Source of the DNA: Symbiodinium kawagutii
Lineage: Eukaryota; Sar; Dinophyceae; Suessiales; Symbiodiniaceae
Reading direction: 5' to 3'
Assembly (NCBI GenBank): GCA_009767595.1
Contig: VSDK01011292.1
Span: 1-64,000, forward strand
Length of the DNA stretch: 64,000 nucleotides
Positions 20,521 to 33,588 of this stretch are shown piece by piece. Under the pieces are notes generated by a model. The model made no database searches. It worked only from the letters and a program-made list of their open reading frames with translations, and was not told the origin of the DNA. Each line of letters opens with the position of its first letter. Position 1 is the first letter of the stretch. A program made the position numbers and the translations under genes.

Positions 20521-23212
20521 CCGGATCCCTTTAAACGGGGAGCGATTTGGAGCTACCAGGAGTGGTGTGAGCAAATGGTAGAATAAGATTAGTTTTCCTT
20601 GCGATGTGGGAGCTTTGAGGGATTGGTAATTAACTTAGATTTTAACACGCTCACATTGGTACTAGGGTCAGCACCAGTTATGTTACCACCACTACGTGCA
20701 ATGGCTTGATTCCAACTTACAACAAGGGGGCGGCACCTGCTTGATTCTTATGGAGAGGATTGTGGTTTTGGTTGTTGATCGTTTGTTGATGATGGAACTA
20801 GAACTACCTATAGTATGGGGGTTCGCTTATTTACTACAAAAAGCTAGGGCTTGTGTTCGCTTCAGATTGGTTTTGCCGGGGCAAAATGTAGGGGAGCAAC
20901 ATGTGAAGGAACAGCAAATTGTAGTCTCAGGACCCTGGTCAGATTCAGAGTGCAATTTGTAGGGATCAACATGTTCAGTCTATCCATTTTCAGATTCAAG
21001 CATTTCATTTTGTAGTCTCCATGTTTCAGATTCAGAGATGTAAAATGTGGATTTGGTTAGCGCAGCCCCTAATGTTAGCTGATGAGAAAATATGAAGATC
21101 CGTTTGGAATCATTGGGTCATATTCATTCATATTTGAATATTTTGTTTAAAAGAAAAATGCAGAAAGCATGCCAAGGATTCATGGGGATTCATGGTGCAA
21201 GTGCACGCTGTCTAGTACGGAGATCAACGAGAGACGCGTTGAAATGCAGAAGGAGAAAAAAATCGAGCATAGGTTCGAGCAGCCGATCACTTTCCTACAA
21301 AATGCAACTCCACTGCTCAATGGAATCAAAGTTTTTTCATGTTGCACTTACATTTTGACACATCTTCATTCCTACAAAATGCATGTTGGATTCAATATGT
21401 TTTTTTAAGCCCTGTGTTCTGGACATGGTAGGGTAGACCTGTACTTTGTAGCCACCTGTGATCAGTATAATGTAGGGAATAGAGTTAGGTTGGAAGAGCA
21501 AGTTGTAGGCTCGAGGTTGTGTGTGCTGATTTGTGCCTACAAAATGGTAGCACACAACGTCTCGAGGGTAATTCAATCCCCCATCCTATAGTGATAACCG
21601 CGTGTATTATTCCGATCCATCGTGTGTCCCGTTTGCTGCTTGTGTTATTATTTTGATTGTGATTGTTGGTTAGCCATGATATCAATGCCATTATCCAATC
21701 ATCAGCCATTGCAAAAGAGATTTTGTTCAATAATGTTCAAAGTAAGAAATGTTTCACTGCTATATTTTACATTGCTGGCATAACTCGTATCATATTGGAA
21801 GACCTACCAATGATCTTGCAAATGTAGAAGATTAGTAGATCTTGCTAGTATATGATCCTTCAAGGTTACATCCCCAAGAGAAAAACTGCGGAGGCCCTCG
21901 CTATTTTTGTGCCAACCAAAGGTTGCAGCTGTACTGGCGTTCCAAGTGCTAAGGAAAGTGTGCAAGATGCACTACAGGCAGAAGCCGATCATCACATTTT
22001 TGGCCGGTCGCTAGGTGTTTGATTACATTTGCAATTTTCCAGAGGCAAGGCTGTGGCTGATCGTGGATAGCTATGGATAGCTAATATGCTGATTGATAGT
22101 GATTGATATGGTTAATGTTAATCATGATAAGGATAGACCATTGTTGACACTGATGCTGCTTAATCATTGTTGCTCTGCTGATCAGTGGTTTTTTGGGACG
22201 GTCCACAATAGTTTCATCCTTGGGGTGCCCTGTAAAGACCAAGCCAACCAATTAGTATCGATGAAAAATCATTCGAAATTACGGATGGATTGATCGTGTT
22301 TGACCGTTAAACGGCAAACAATGGTTGGTTTACTGTGACTAATACTGTAGCGAGTTGATGCTTACTTGATGATCGATTATGCTTAGTTGATGGACGATTG
22401 ATGGTTAATCAACGGTGAAGTAACTGATGGTTGGTGATGGTTAGATGATGGAAACAGAATGACCGTGAATTCTGATCTCCCGGATTTGTCATTGTGGCTT
22501 GAACGGGCGTGAACAGCGGCACCAAAAAAACCTGGATTGCCCATATATACAAGGTGGGGCCCCTGGTATTCCCTGGTAAGATTCGGTGGTCTATAAGCTT
22601 TTTGACAAGCTAGTTGTGTCCACCATTTGCCTCGTAGTTCATAAGCGAACGGAGCTAGAATTTGGGCCTCTTCCCCGATAAGCCGTTCGTTTGACCCAGG
22701 ATATATGTCAGGGGACCAGTAAAAAGACTTCCAATGAGTGGAGATCAATGATGTCCTACTGCAGAATGCCTGCGCACAACCAGCTGGTTAGAGTTGATCA
22801 GCTTGGTTGATCATATCCATCGTTGATCCATGAAACTCGTGGGGTAACAATCTAACAAGCGACTAGTTGTTCCAGAAATAACAATCAACTAACAATCAAC
22901 TAACAATCAACTAACAATCAACTATAACAACCAACTAACAATCAACTACTAATTCTAATTATGTGAATAATGTGAAGATTTTCCACGTTTTCTTTGTTAG
23001 TTGAACGCAGGCTTGGTCCAAGGTGGGCCTGTCATACAACGTCCTTATAGAAATCACCTGAGCTAAGTTAGCTTGGAACAGCCATCGCTGGTCGCCCACA
23101 ATGGAACAACGATGGTTGACCATTGTGGGTTAACCACCGTTATAGGCAATCCCCACCTCAGTCACTGCAAAACCTGAAACATACCTGGCTCCACTCAATA
23201 TCCAAGTAGAAG
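20521..23212. other. No supported gene
   Basis: Contains a GGGGAGC..GGAGCTACCAGGAGT motif (about 20538-20565) that also occurs at 44603-44630, suggesting another short element family. An 11-bp tandem (AACAATCAACT) runs from about 22880 to 22947. Frames at 20696-20962 and 21092-21408 show no recognisable domain and are best regarded as chance. Confidence 0.45.
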
Positions 23213-23310
23213 CTGGCTGTTGGTTGCAACTTTTTTTTTTCCCCTACTACTTTTTAACAACTGGTTGGTTGACAAGCATGTTTTTCATAGGGGTCGAAAC
23301 CACCAACCAG
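23213..23310 (+). mobile_element. Fold-back element, family C
   Basis: CTGGCTGTTGGTTGCAACTT ... GGGTCGAAACCACCAACCAG, with internal AACTGGTTGGTTGACAAGC. Confidence 0.75.
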
Positions 23311-23916
23311 GCAGGATATACACCATGGTTGATCCAGTTTTAGCAAGCTGTATCACTTGCTACGCACGGTCCGCTGCTAGCCATATCACCGACGTCGTTG
23401 GTTCGTGTGCCGATGCAATTAGTCCATCGTTGAGCCACCGTGAACCAAAGCACGAACCCAGAACTGCATTAACCAGTTAACTAATTGCTAGTTGTCAGTT
23501 GATTATCATTTAATTGCTAGTTGTCCGTGGGTCATTCACCCACCATGAACAATTAACTGACCCACCGACAACTAACTATTAACATTAACCTTTAACCCAG
23601 AATTCAACCCAGCATTAGGCCATCACTACCGAATCATTTACCCGCCATTTGCCAAGCACTGACCCACCCACAACCAACCATTGACCTGCCATGAACCCAC
23701 CATCAATCAAGCATTAAGCCACCGTAGATCCGCCATTCACCAACCATTCACCAACCGTTCTCCAACCTCCAGCCCATCATTAACCCAGCATTGGCCAACT
23801 AGTCGCCAACCATTAAACCCAAGTCACTGGCTCGGCACTAAGGACCATGATTCAGAGCTACTTGGAGGATCCGGATCCAGCAAACTTTTTCGCACAATTC
23901 GACGTGGAACAGTGAC

Positions 23917-24075
23917 TGGTTGGTGGTTTGAATACTGGTGAATATCTACTGTAGTTACTCAGCCATTAGTCATACACATGGTTTTACCAGCTACTCAGCC
24001 AATCTTGCTCGTCAAACAGTAATTGACACATTGGTGTTTAAATATATTTTTCATACTGGTTGAAACCACCAACCA
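23917..24075 (+). mobile_element. Fold-back element, family C (long variant)
   Basis: CTGGTTGGTGGTTTGAATAC at the left and CTGGTTGAAACCACCAACCAG-like sequence at the right, with about 60 bp of extra sequence inside. It is followed by GTGAGTGC, a donor-like site. Confidence 0.6.
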
Positions 24076-24535
24076 GGTGAGTGCTACGGACTCTAGCTGA
24101 GATGGGAATGAGACAAGGGTCGTAGGCCAAGGGGCTTGTGGACCCTGCTTCCGCAACTGGCAGCATGTCATGGAGAGCCGACGTCTCATCGTCACCCCGA
24201 TTTGCCAAGCTGTTGATTTGTAGATTTGCAAACCAAGCTTTCTAGAGCTTGACAGGAGTTATCAGGGTTACTATCAACTATTTAAGCTTAAGATCAACCA
24301 CCAAAATATCAACAAAACAACCAGGTGGTCCACAAATCACAAGCTACATCAGGCTCACTTGAATGTGGTTCAAAAATTGGGGATAAGCTCCTTCATGGCT
24401 AATGAGCTGCCGGCGAATTCTTTAGCGGAAGGGTCTCGACCATACGCCAGCCTCAGCCTGCCAGGTAATGACTCGAGTGCGGTTGTTGATGAGACTTCAG
24501 TTTAAGCTGTTCTTTTCTGGATGGCATTCGATATG
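24076..24535. other. Possible exon fragments, unassigned
   Basis: Open + frames RNWQHVMESRRLIVTPICQA (about 24150-24231) and LPANSLAEGSRPYASLSLP (about 24408-24470, followed by CAG|GTAATG) look protein-like, but no family is recognised and no phase join could be tested. Confidence 0.25.
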
Positions 24536-24642
24536 TGGTGCTTTCTCAAAATAGGGGTACCCCTAAATCATCCATTACAGTAATAGTCATTTGTAGTAAT
24601 AAAGCAACCATTTTTGTGGGTCCCCTATTTTGAGAACCCACC
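24536..24642 (+). mobile_element. Fold-back element, family A
   Basis: GGTGCTTTCTCAAAATAGGG ... CCCTATTTTGAGAACCCACC. The core ATCATCCATTACAGTAATAG contains a small internal duplication. Confidence 0.8.
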
Positions 24643-24937
24643 ATGTGATTTTTAAAGATACTCATCTTAAAAAAAGGATCAACATCACTTGTTTTGATTA
24701 ATTGATCCTTTTTGATTTCGTATTATTTGATGCTTCTGACTGATGAAACAAAGATGTTTTGATGCTTCAGCCTGATGATATGAATCATTCATTGTTCATT
24801 GATCGATATCAACGTGTGTTTTTCTTATTTGTTTTCTAGAACAGTTGTGCAACGAACTGTGGAACAATCTATCACCAACTGGCAGACTGATGGTTGAAAT
24901 TGACGTTGAAGTCACACATTTTTTCTGAGCAGTGGCC

Positions 24938-24989
24938 ATGTCAACAAGTGTTGTGGTCGTTTCATGTCAACAAGTGTTGTGGTTGTTTC
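24938..24989 (+). repeat. 26-bp direct duplication
   Basis: ATGTCAACAAGTGTTGTGGT plus CGTTTC, then the same again with one change (TGTTTC). Confidence 0.8.
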
Positions 24990-25502
24990 ATGGTGTTTTG
25001 AGCTATTGCCTTGATCGTTGTTTTTTTTCCCAATTCTTCGGACTAACACAGTGTAAATGAATCACCAGTGCCAATCGTTGGTTGGAGTGATTGGTATTGA
25101 CATTTATTATTGATGTCATTAGGTACTAGTTGGTTGTTGCAATAAATGATTGAGTTATTGTTGTCTCTATTGATTGTTATTACGGAGTCACTTGACATAT
25201 TGACTGAATATGACACTGTCACTAGGTATTGATGAATGTACGCAGTTGACTAATATATGTATATATATATATATATACTAATACGTGCTATCAATTATTT
25301 GTTCTTCGTTGATACCATGATTGATTCTTAATTCCACCACCACCCCAAGGATGATCTTTGCGGAATGATTTGCAAGTGGAGGGATACAGTGGAACAAGAG
25401 ATAATTACTCAACCTAGTGTTTGCGGATTAATCAATCAGTTGGCCTTCAGGGGATACCCCATTCCCCTTTGGTGATCTAACATAGCAATGGAAAATCCAT
25501 TA

Positions 25503-25588
25503 GATGGCAGTGGGTCAAAACCCTGTACCCCCATTATTGTTGGTTATCAACCCCCATTATTGTTTGATTTATATTGACCCATAGCCAG
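25503..25588 (+). mobile_element. Fold-back element, family B (internally deleted)
   Basis: GATGGCAGTGGGTCAAAACC ... ATATTGACCCATAGCC, about 35 bp shorter than its relatives and lacking the TGGTTCCCC segment. Confidence 0.7.
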
Positions 25589-25669
25589 ATATAGCTAATT
25601 TCCCAGGGTTTTCCTAAGCAAATGGTAGATGTTCCAGCCAGCTATGTGGAACGATCACCGGAGTGTTAG

Positions 25670-25808
25670 CTCAACGAGCGGGGTGGCTCGCGGCTCATCC
25701 AGGGTGATCTTCCATCCAGTCGTCTGCCGGTTCAAGGCTAAGTCGCCAAGTGGATCAGTCAACACCCATAGGATTTCTTTGGTGACTCGCAGCAATATCA
25801 GCACGTGA
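25670..25808 (+). CDS. Possible exon, unknown (low confidence)
   Basis: An open + frame reads GVARGSSRVIFHPVVCRFKA then KSPSGSVNTHRISLV, ending at TGA about 25808. It is GC-rich against AT-rich flanks. No family was recognised. The same stretch has tRNA-like A and B box words (see the rejected list). Confidence 0.22.
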
Positions 25809-27170
25809 ATTGACATATATATTTATATATATATATACATATATTTATAATATGTAGATATATGTATATTCCTCCAAATGCATAGATAAACGACATATAT
25901 GTATATGTATATATATATACACGTTTCCTATAAGCAGCTACTCCGGGTAAGTTTAACATAGCACCTGCGGCCACATCATGTTCGATTTAACATTGAACCT
26001 GCCAGGGCCAGCTATATTTGTATACAGCAGCCATATCAGCTATATATGTGTGTGTGTGTTCTCAGAACATCTGTATCAGTATATAGGTATGTTGGGGAAG
26101 ATGTTTGTGAACTTGGTAGCAACGGGATACAAGTTTTTTTCCCCAGGATGTGGTTGTTGCTGATCAGCCATTAGGCATTGATTTGTTGCGTTAATGTTTC
26201 AACATTTCTTGACTGTAGAAATGCTGATAACCAACTATTTTTTATGTTTTCGTTTTCTTTTTGTTGAATATGTTTGTACATAGTCTGCTTATGCATTGTC
26301 AGCTGCGTATGCACACTTATATTAGTGGATATAATAGGTTATCAGCATACAATATTTCAACATGTTCTCTTAGCATACTGGATGTTGCTCATTTGAGTTC
26401 ATGCATTGATATTACACATGTGTTGTTGTTTTATTTGCTGATCAACCGGTTTGTTGTGCATTGCATTACATTGGTTATTTCTCTTAATTGTGTCCATTTG
26501 ATATATATATATATATATAGAGATTTATTTCATATTAGAACGTTACCTTAAACCCTTAGGGATTACATAACCCACCGTGTAAAGCTGATGATTTATTTTG
26601 GTCATATCATATCTTAATTATCACCCCAACTACGCATCCAAGTTCAAATATAAACCATCATAAATGTTCAGATGTACCGGAGTAGCAGGTGATGTGTTAT
26701 CAGGATTACACATTGTGTACCGCTGACGGTTGATCATTTGGGCCCCATTGGTTAGAATAGTATCCTTCTGTTTATTACTTGTTTTGTGGCTGTGGTTTCA
26801 GCAATACGTTGGGATAAGTGACCAGCCAATCACCAAAACGAAGAAACAAAAGAGTTTACTGGTTGATTCTGTGGTTCCATAACAGAGAATAACTGATGTT
26901 AACGCTGTTGGCTTTATGCCTCAGGCCTCCGATTGTTGTTTGCGCCATCAATAGTTCTTCTTTGACGTTCTCTTTGTCTTGGGAGGGACGTGCAAAGTTT
27001 GGGAGTTGCTAGTCAGTTCGTTTTGATCGTGTCTAGTTTTGTGTATTCCGTACTATTGTTTGCTTCACTACTGCACAACTGTGTTGTTTGTTCTTTCTTC
27101 GTTGTTTTTACTGATACGGTATTTTGCTTGTTTTTTTTTTTTCGCCTGATTTGGAAGTTTGTCAGAATTG
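25809..27170. other. No supported gene
   Basis: AT microsatellites (25815-25920, 26501-26520), T-rich stretches and hydrophobic-looking chance frames (26261-26551, 26990-27205) that arise from T-rich codons. No domain or splice logic was found. Confidence 0.45.
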
Positions 27171-27253
27171 GAAACCCCCAAAAATGGATGGTTCATTATG
27201 AATGATTGATGTAAAGGATGATTTGGGGGTCCCCTATGGCTGGAGAAACCACC
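27171..27253 (-). mobile_element. Fold-back element, family A
   Basis: GGAAACCCCCAAAAATGGAT ... GGGGGTCCCCTATGGCTGG then AGAAACCACC; the GGATGATTTGGGGG arm is intact and the other shortened. Confidence 0.6.
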
Positions 27254-28130
27254 ATTTGCTTGAGCAAATCATGCATCGAACACATGCCTATAAAATGGCT
27301 TCCCAGATATGGTGGGACATGACATTGAGATTGTACGTATTTCAGGGGTGGGTCAGAGAGGGTCACCATTTTCGGGGAATGAATTGCTGTTATGTTCTGG
27401 AAGGCAATCTGCAAAAGAAACTAATTCATTCTGTATTTTTTTGTATGCTGCAACTTTTTGGAAATGCTGAGATTGTGCAAACAGGGTACCATCAATTTCT
27501 TCATTTGTTGACAGAGATATTGCGATGTTATTTTTCTGATGCTTACTTGATGGAGGAAGGACACTGATCGAAAGAAAATAACTCTTCGTCGATAAGTGCG
27601 GTGTTTGGTAAACAACATGTTTTTCTTTCTTCAGTAAATACTGCAAATTCTCAAAAGCAAATCGCACTCTTTGAAATCTTCACTTGACAGTGCCTAGGCG
27701 GGTGTGTTTGATCGCACGTTCAATTTTTCCGAAAGGTACTGGTACTTTAATTTATGGGAACTGCAACTAAACATGTATCATCTACTAGTCATTACTAAAT
27801 AATGATTTTTTGGTGAAGAAGTTCTGCATCATGAATCATTTGGCATTCCAACATGATCAGTTGATGTTTTATCCTTCAGGGAACTACGTGGCAAACTACG
27901 CTATCATGATTGTTCTGCTACTGCTACTGGTATCATTTTCGTGAGGCGTGTATCCCGAGTTATTTTTGGGTGTGTCGTGATCCACTGCAATTCTAAGCGT
28001 CAGTGCATTTAGAGAGATCAAACATTGGATTGGCATATGATTATAGGATCAGCTGTTTTGACCAAACACTGCGATGACGAAGATTCAACCCAAACGAAAC
28101 CATCTACGATAGACACCATTTTGTTTAGCT
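27254..28130. other. No supported gene
   Basis: A + frame to 27567 (IMHRTHAYKMASQIWWDMTL onward, ending DAYLMEEGH) and overlapping minus frames are open. I cannot connect either to a family. The rest is AT-rich without structure. Confidence 0.35.
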
Positions 28131-28131
28131 G

Positions 28132-28340
28132 CTTCTAGGGCACAGATCACTGCTCACTCTGCTTGCATTCAGTCCAGTTCAATCGGCCACCAGCAGGGCA
28201 AGAGTCCAGTGCTTCCTGGGCACAGATCAGTTCGATCGGCCAGCAGGGCAAGGGTCCAGTGCTTCTAGGGCACAGATCACTGCTTACTCTGCTTGCATTC
28301 AGCCCAGTTCGATCGGCCACCAGCGGGGCAAGGGTCCGGG
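28132..28340 (+). repeat. Minisatellite, 80/50/79-bp units
   Basis: Three head-to-tail units begin CTTCTAGGGCACAGATCA (28132, 28212 with CCTG, and 28262), each ending GGGCAAG.GTCCAGTG or close to it. The middle unit lacks about 30 bp found in the outer two (CTGCTCACTCTGCTTGCATT and onward). Confidence 0.8.
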
Positions 28341-28690
28341 GCCTTGACATTTGTCGTGTTGACCATTTGTTCTCAGCCATCTCCTCAGCATGTTGTTGAA
28401 TGGTTGCTGGTTGCCATTCATGATGGTGAATTCAGGAGCGATGGCTTGCCAATGTTTGTGACTGAAGTTTTGGTTCTGCCGATGGATCGTTCGTGGTGAT
28501 GTGTTTCTTGTGCCAAGCTTTTGAGCGGGTGTAGGCAAACCAGTCTTGCGTATATGTTCGGTTGTCCATCAATCCTGGTACTCGTGCCCCTTAAGCAACC
28601 AATCATAGGCTTTCAGAATAGGGAGGCCACCATTAATATCCATGAAGATACTTTACAAGGCTAATATATTTCTCAACCAGCCACATGTTT

Positions 28691-28800
28691 GTTCTTCTCA
28701 AGCCATAGGGGAGCCCCCGCTGAGCCCCCAAATCATTTGGTTTAGAAATGGTTTATAAGAACAAACATAACTTGCGGGTTTTTAAATCTACAGGAACACC
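28691..28800 (+). mobile_element. Fold-back element, family A (degenerate)
   Basis: TTCTTCTCAAGCCATAGGGG and AGCCCCCAAATCATTTGG at the left, and CAGGAACACC at the right. The right arm is decayed. Confidence 0.5.
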
Positions 28801-29089
28801 CAAATGTTGGTTGGTGAGAAATGATGAGCAGCACTGGTCAGCAATTCAGTTTGGAAGTAGAACCCGCACAAGGCGGGGGCGGAAGTTTCCAATAGAAGGA
28901 AAGGTGACGATACAATAGCCTGACGTATTTTGTTTGTACATAGGAATATAGGGACGGTAACAAGCAGCTTTGGGCGGACTGTTTGTTGGAGCTGCGATGG
29001 GTGCGGTTTGGGTGGTACTGGCGTTGCTGACGCAAATATATTTGTGTAGTCTTAGCATTACCAGTTGCTTTCGTGTAGCTGTTGCAATC

Positions 29090-30050
29090 TGCGTGATTTT
29101 TCTGAGCTACTCTTGTCTGAGCTGCATGACTCTTCTGGGACATTCTTCTCAAAGCTACCTGACTTTTCTGAAATATTCTTCGCTAAGCACATGAATTTTT
29201 GGAACTACTCTTCCCTGAGCTACATGGCTCTTGTGAGGCATTCTTCTCAAACATACATGGTTCTTCTGAGCTTCATTTCTCAAAGCCACTTGACTCTTCT
29301 GAACCACCAATCGCAAAGCTCCATAACTCTTCTGAGGTATTCTTTTCTAAGCGACCTTACTTTCGAAGTTTTTTTTGCCATACTGCATGACTCTTCTGAG
29401 CTACTCTTCTCTGAGCGACATGACTCTTTTGAGGCATTTTTCTCAGAGCTATCTGACTTTTCTGAACTATTCTTCGCTAAGCTACATGTTTTTTTCAGTT
29501 ACTCTTCTCTGAGCTACATGACTCTTCTGAGGCATTCTTTGCGAAGCTTTCTGTTGTTTTTTTTCTGAACTACTCTTTGCTAGTCTTCATGATTCTTTTT
29601 GAGCTGCTCCTCTCTGAGCTACATGGCTGTTCAGAGGATTTTTTCTCAAAGTTATAGCTGACTTTTCTGAACTACTCTTCGCTAAGCTACATTATTCTTT
29701 TCAGCTATTCTTCTCTGAGTTACATGGTTCTTCTGAGGCATTTTGTCTACTATACCTGACTTTGGTCTTCTGAGGCTTTTTTTCCAATATTCCTGAGTGT
29801 TCTGAACTACTCTTCGCTAGGCTAAATGATTCTTTTGAACTGCTCTTCTCTGAGCTACATCGCTGTTCTGAGGTATTCTTTTCAAATCTGCCCGACTTTT
29901 CCGAACTACTCTTCGGTAAGCTGCATGATTCTTTTGAGCTACTCTGCTCTGAGCTACATGACTCTTTTGAGGCATTCTTTTCGAAGCTACCTCACTTTTC
30001 TGAACTACTCTTCGTCAAGCTACATGGCTTCTGAGGCATTCTTCTCGCCA
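29090..30050 (+). repeat. Degenerate ~30-bp tandem repeat
   Basis: About 30 units of a 28-30-bp motif such as GAGCTACATGACTCTTCTGA followed by GGCATTCTTCTC, alternating with a CTGACTTTTCTGAACTACTC variant in a higher-order pattern. Because many units are 30 bp, long frames stay open and would encode 10-residue repeats (SELHDSSEAFF or LSYMTLLRHS), but single-base unit-length changes shift the frame and no start or splice context is evident. I annotate it as a repeat, not a gene. Confidence 0.85.
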
Positions 30051-30121
30051 ACAACTAGGTAGTTTCTTTCCCAATATGCTTCGTAGTTTCCAACAGTTCA
30101 ACAGCTGCGTTCTTTGAGGAT

Positions 30122-30358
30122 GTGAACAGCTACAGTGGCCCTGGACCCCGGAAAGATCCGGAAAATCCTGCAACCACCGGGCAGCATCGTTTGGCCGTAC
30201 CAGCCGACATCATGGCTGAGGGGCTCGGCACTTCTATAGCCGGCCATGGCCGACATCTAATTGAATCATTTTGCGGATGGTGGTACCTCGTGCCGCCGAC
30301 TTGGAACCACTGGTGGTGGGCAGTCAACTGTCATGTTTTGTGGGTCAAGCAATGGTAA
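30122..30358 (+). CDS. Possible exon, unknown (low confidence)
   Basis: A GC-rich island with an open + frame: GPGPRKDPENPATTGQHRLA, then VPADIMAEGLGTS, ending TAA 30358. No recognised domain. The opposite strand is also open. Confidence 0.2.
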   Translation: MNSYSGPGPRKDPENPATTGQHRLAVPADIMAEGLGTSIAGHGRHLIESFCGWWYLVPPTWNHWWWAVNCHVLWVKQW

Positions 30359-31674
30359 GGTTGGTTGGTTAATGAATAGTGGTTGATACTAGGGGATGAT
30401 AACTGGCAATTATGAAGATCTAAGATTAGCAAATGCATTTGGCATGAACAAAATTTAATGAATGAGTCACAACGATTATCGCGTAGAGGCTGGTCACAAA
30501 AAAATCAACATAGGTTAGCAATTGATTTTACTCTGACATTTATGAATATATTAATGTGATCAGCAATAAGTAAACCATTATCACCGTAGAAATATGAATA
30601 AAACCCATTCCATTCGTGGTTCATTGTTGAATATATTGTTTTCAATGGTTTATCAGTGATTGGCCATGATTATTACCATGAAACGTATCGACAATCGTGG
30701 CTCACCAATTGTAAGTACGATACACGTCATTACTTTTGCACAATTCATACTACCATTAGTGGCACTTAAGCACTTAATTAAATACCATGAACTACCACAA
30801 ATTGTCGTCAACTACCATGAATTATCAGTAATGACCATTAACTACCACGAATTACCATGCGTTACCATATGAATTGATGGTGAGAAGAAGCCATAAATTA
30901 CCATGCATAATTCATTTATTACCATTAGCTACCATGATTGATGACCATAACAACTGCCATTGAAGTGCAACATGCTTTACCGAAGCCGCCATTACTGCCA
31001 GCGGGTCGCAAGCAGGTCACCACTGCGTAGCCTCGAGCTAAAGTGTCATGAGCCCAAGGTGATAGAAAATCAGGTCCTGGTTAAGGATAGATCCATATGG
31101 CAAATGAATTAATTGATCTATCGGCTATAATAGATGCTAAGTTTGAAATAGGGAAATCTAGGGGAATATAGTCTAGTCAACAGCGGATTATAATTGTAAA
31201 TTCGATCCGTTTGATACGCTTACTTGATCCAATGGTTAGGACATAGGTTGGTAGTAGGGGACAATCATCATCAATCACCATGGTATATACCCTATTGTTG
31301 CTTATCAACGCCTAAAGTTAACCATTGATCAACCATTGGTTGGTCATCATCATCCAATCATAGGTTCAATCATTAATAGAACAACAATGATGAAGGCTAG
31401 TACTGGTAGATCCAGCTCCTCATAAACCATCGCCAGTTTACCTTCGACCCGTAGGGTTTGATCCTAAATACAGGGGGTCTGATGAACCTAGCATTCATGA
31501 GTAATCAAGTTTTTTGTGGCTGATGGTGATGAATGGTTTATATTGATTACTGGTGGATTATGATTACAGTATTGATGACTGCTTTGCAGGGTTTCATATC
31601 CATGGTGTTGGATTTGATTCTGGTCAATGATGGTTCATGAGATCATCATGGGTCAATCATGGGTGATAACTCAT
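30359..31674. other. No supported gene
   Basis: Degenerate AACTACCATGAATTACCATT-type words (30770-30950) and other AT-rich filler. No fold-back element or exon was recognised. Confidence 0.5.
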
Positions 31675-32509
31675 TGCATGGTTATTGATTCAGTTGATAA
31701 TGCTTAACCATGGGCAACTCCGGTTCTGATTTTTTTCCTCGGACAATCAATCATTTGTGATGATCAAATGCATGGCTTGCAATGACTCATCCCATATTTT
31801 AACACTTTTCATAGCTACATGATGTTGGTTGTCCTGCTTATCAATATGAGTCTGGACTCCCCTAGTAATTTTCTCAAGAGTGCTTGGTATATGATAACAA
31901 CCAGGGAATATTGGTCAAAAGATCAATTCACGGTCAGCAACCATTCTGAAACATCCACAACTACCAACATTAACCTCATTAGTATCCGTCATCAATCACC
32001 AGATAGCCGCTAATTAAGCGTTATGTACCATGATAGATTCCTGGTGGTTAGGCATGATTATTCACGCTTACTAGTTGGTTAGTCATGCTAATTCACCACC
32101 AGTTCACTAGCTGTTCTTTTTTTAATGGGTATTGACATTGACCATTGTACCACTGCCACTAGTTAACCACTGCAATTAGCTACTTCACGAATCTACCCAT
32201 TTATTCAAAACAGCTACGCAACATCCAGGCGTTTGTGATCCCCAATCACATTTGCCAGACAAGAGCTGGCTGCGGGTCAAGGGCTTAACAAAACTACCAG
32301 CAAACCATTTGGATAGTCATATTTACTTGTTAGTTGATTAACCATATCAGTAGATTGTTTGTGAGCCACCGTTTTCAAAATACTCTATTCGTTTTTACTA
32401 ATTATATTAGACGTAGACTGATATTACTATCTATAGATATCTTCATTTTAGTACGATAACCATTCAGATAACCATATTCATATTACATGTATAAGCCACT
32501 GATCTACAT

Positions 32510-32600
32510 ATGGCTGTGGGTCAAAATCCCGTACCCCTGGTTCCCCTATCATTAACCATTGTTTTCCCTATACTTGGCTGGGTAAAAACCACCATTGTGG
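32510..32600 (+). mobile_element. Fold-back element, family B (right end lost)
   Basis: ATGGCTGTGGGTCAAAATCC then CCCTGGTTCCCCTATCATT. The right inverted end cannot be found. Confidence 0.6.
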
Positions 32601-33480
32601 GTTGGTTAGTGTGTCACTGATCTACATATTGGGGTGTTAGTGTGTCACCTTGTCTGACTTCTCGCAAACCCCCAAATCAGCTCCAGGACCGGAGACTGTA
32701 CAGAAAGGGGTGATTTTTAGGCTCAAAACCCCGACACCTCAGAAGGTATGAGTGGAGCAGTAGGGAATGATATTAAACCAACCTTTTTTTGGGGGGATTC
32801 GAACAAGAATCAACTTTTTTTTTGGGGGGGGTTCAAATTTTACGGAACCACCGTATATTGATGGCTCGCCATACTTTTTTCTTTGGGAAACAGGGGTTGT
32901 CGACCGTTCATGGCTTACAAGTAAACGTCCCAGCAATGAACTAATCTTTGCCATGCTAATAATGGCTAAGCAGCAAACAATGCGTTCAGCTTATAGGTTA
33001 ATATGCTGCAATAGGTGCAACAGGATGCAGCAAGCAATAGGTAGGTGCCAAAACTCTGGCCTTCCCAATCATCCCAAGCGATCAACAAGCTGACCAACCA
33101 TTGGCACAAACCCGCTGGGTGAAACATGCGAAACATCACAGGGCTGCACAGTGGTTTACACGGGCTGCACTGCACCACGCTTCTGGCTCGAGCCAATTTT
33201 CACAGTAGGCTTGGGCTGGCGAAACGCCAGAAAGGACGATGGCTCAGCCGCTTTTCACCCTAAAAGAATAGATGCCAAACAGCTCGAAGTTGGTACGCTG
33301 ATTATCATTGAATGAAGTGGCTCAATATTAATATTAGCCGTTTAAATAGAACTTGCTTTCGCACCTTAAGATCGAGCTCAAGATTCGGAGAGTAGAAAAA
33401 TGTTTGAGAATTTCATTGTAACTCTTTTTCAATAACGGATATCCAATGGTCTAAGGGCTTTTGTAGTGTTATACTCATGT

Positions 33481-33588
33481 AGGTGTTTCTCAAAATAGGG
33501 GCCCCCACAAGTCATCCTTTATGAAACATTTATCATGATAAATCATTCATAACTTTGGGGGCCCCTAATGGCTTGAGAAAAAAAACAT
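33481..33588 (+). mobile_element. Fold-back element, family A
   Basis: GGTGTTTCTCAAAATAGGGG ... CCTAATGGCTTGAGAAAA. Orthologous in position to the copy at 11550. Confidence 0.75.

Noticed and set aside
23865..23925. LGGSGSSKLFRTIRR as the DXR NADPH-binding N-terminus (LGSTGSIG)
   Set aside because: The invariant GSTGSIG is not kept, and no linked exons between here and 40.6 kb could be joined in phase.
24400..24470. LPANSLAEG as the DXR L-A-N-K-E-S-L-V segment
   Set aside because: The essential Lys-Glu pair is missing.
25655..25745. tRNA-like gene (A-box TAGCTCAACGAG and B-box-like GGTTCAAGGC)
   Set aside because: The D stem would have only a 3-base loop, the T stem pairs only three bases, and no acceptor stem forms. 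It looks like chance words in a GC-rich patch.
29065..29568. 167-codon repeat-protein gene
   Set aside because: The frame is open because the repeat unit is about 30 bp. The unit phase drifts and no start or splice signal is convincing.
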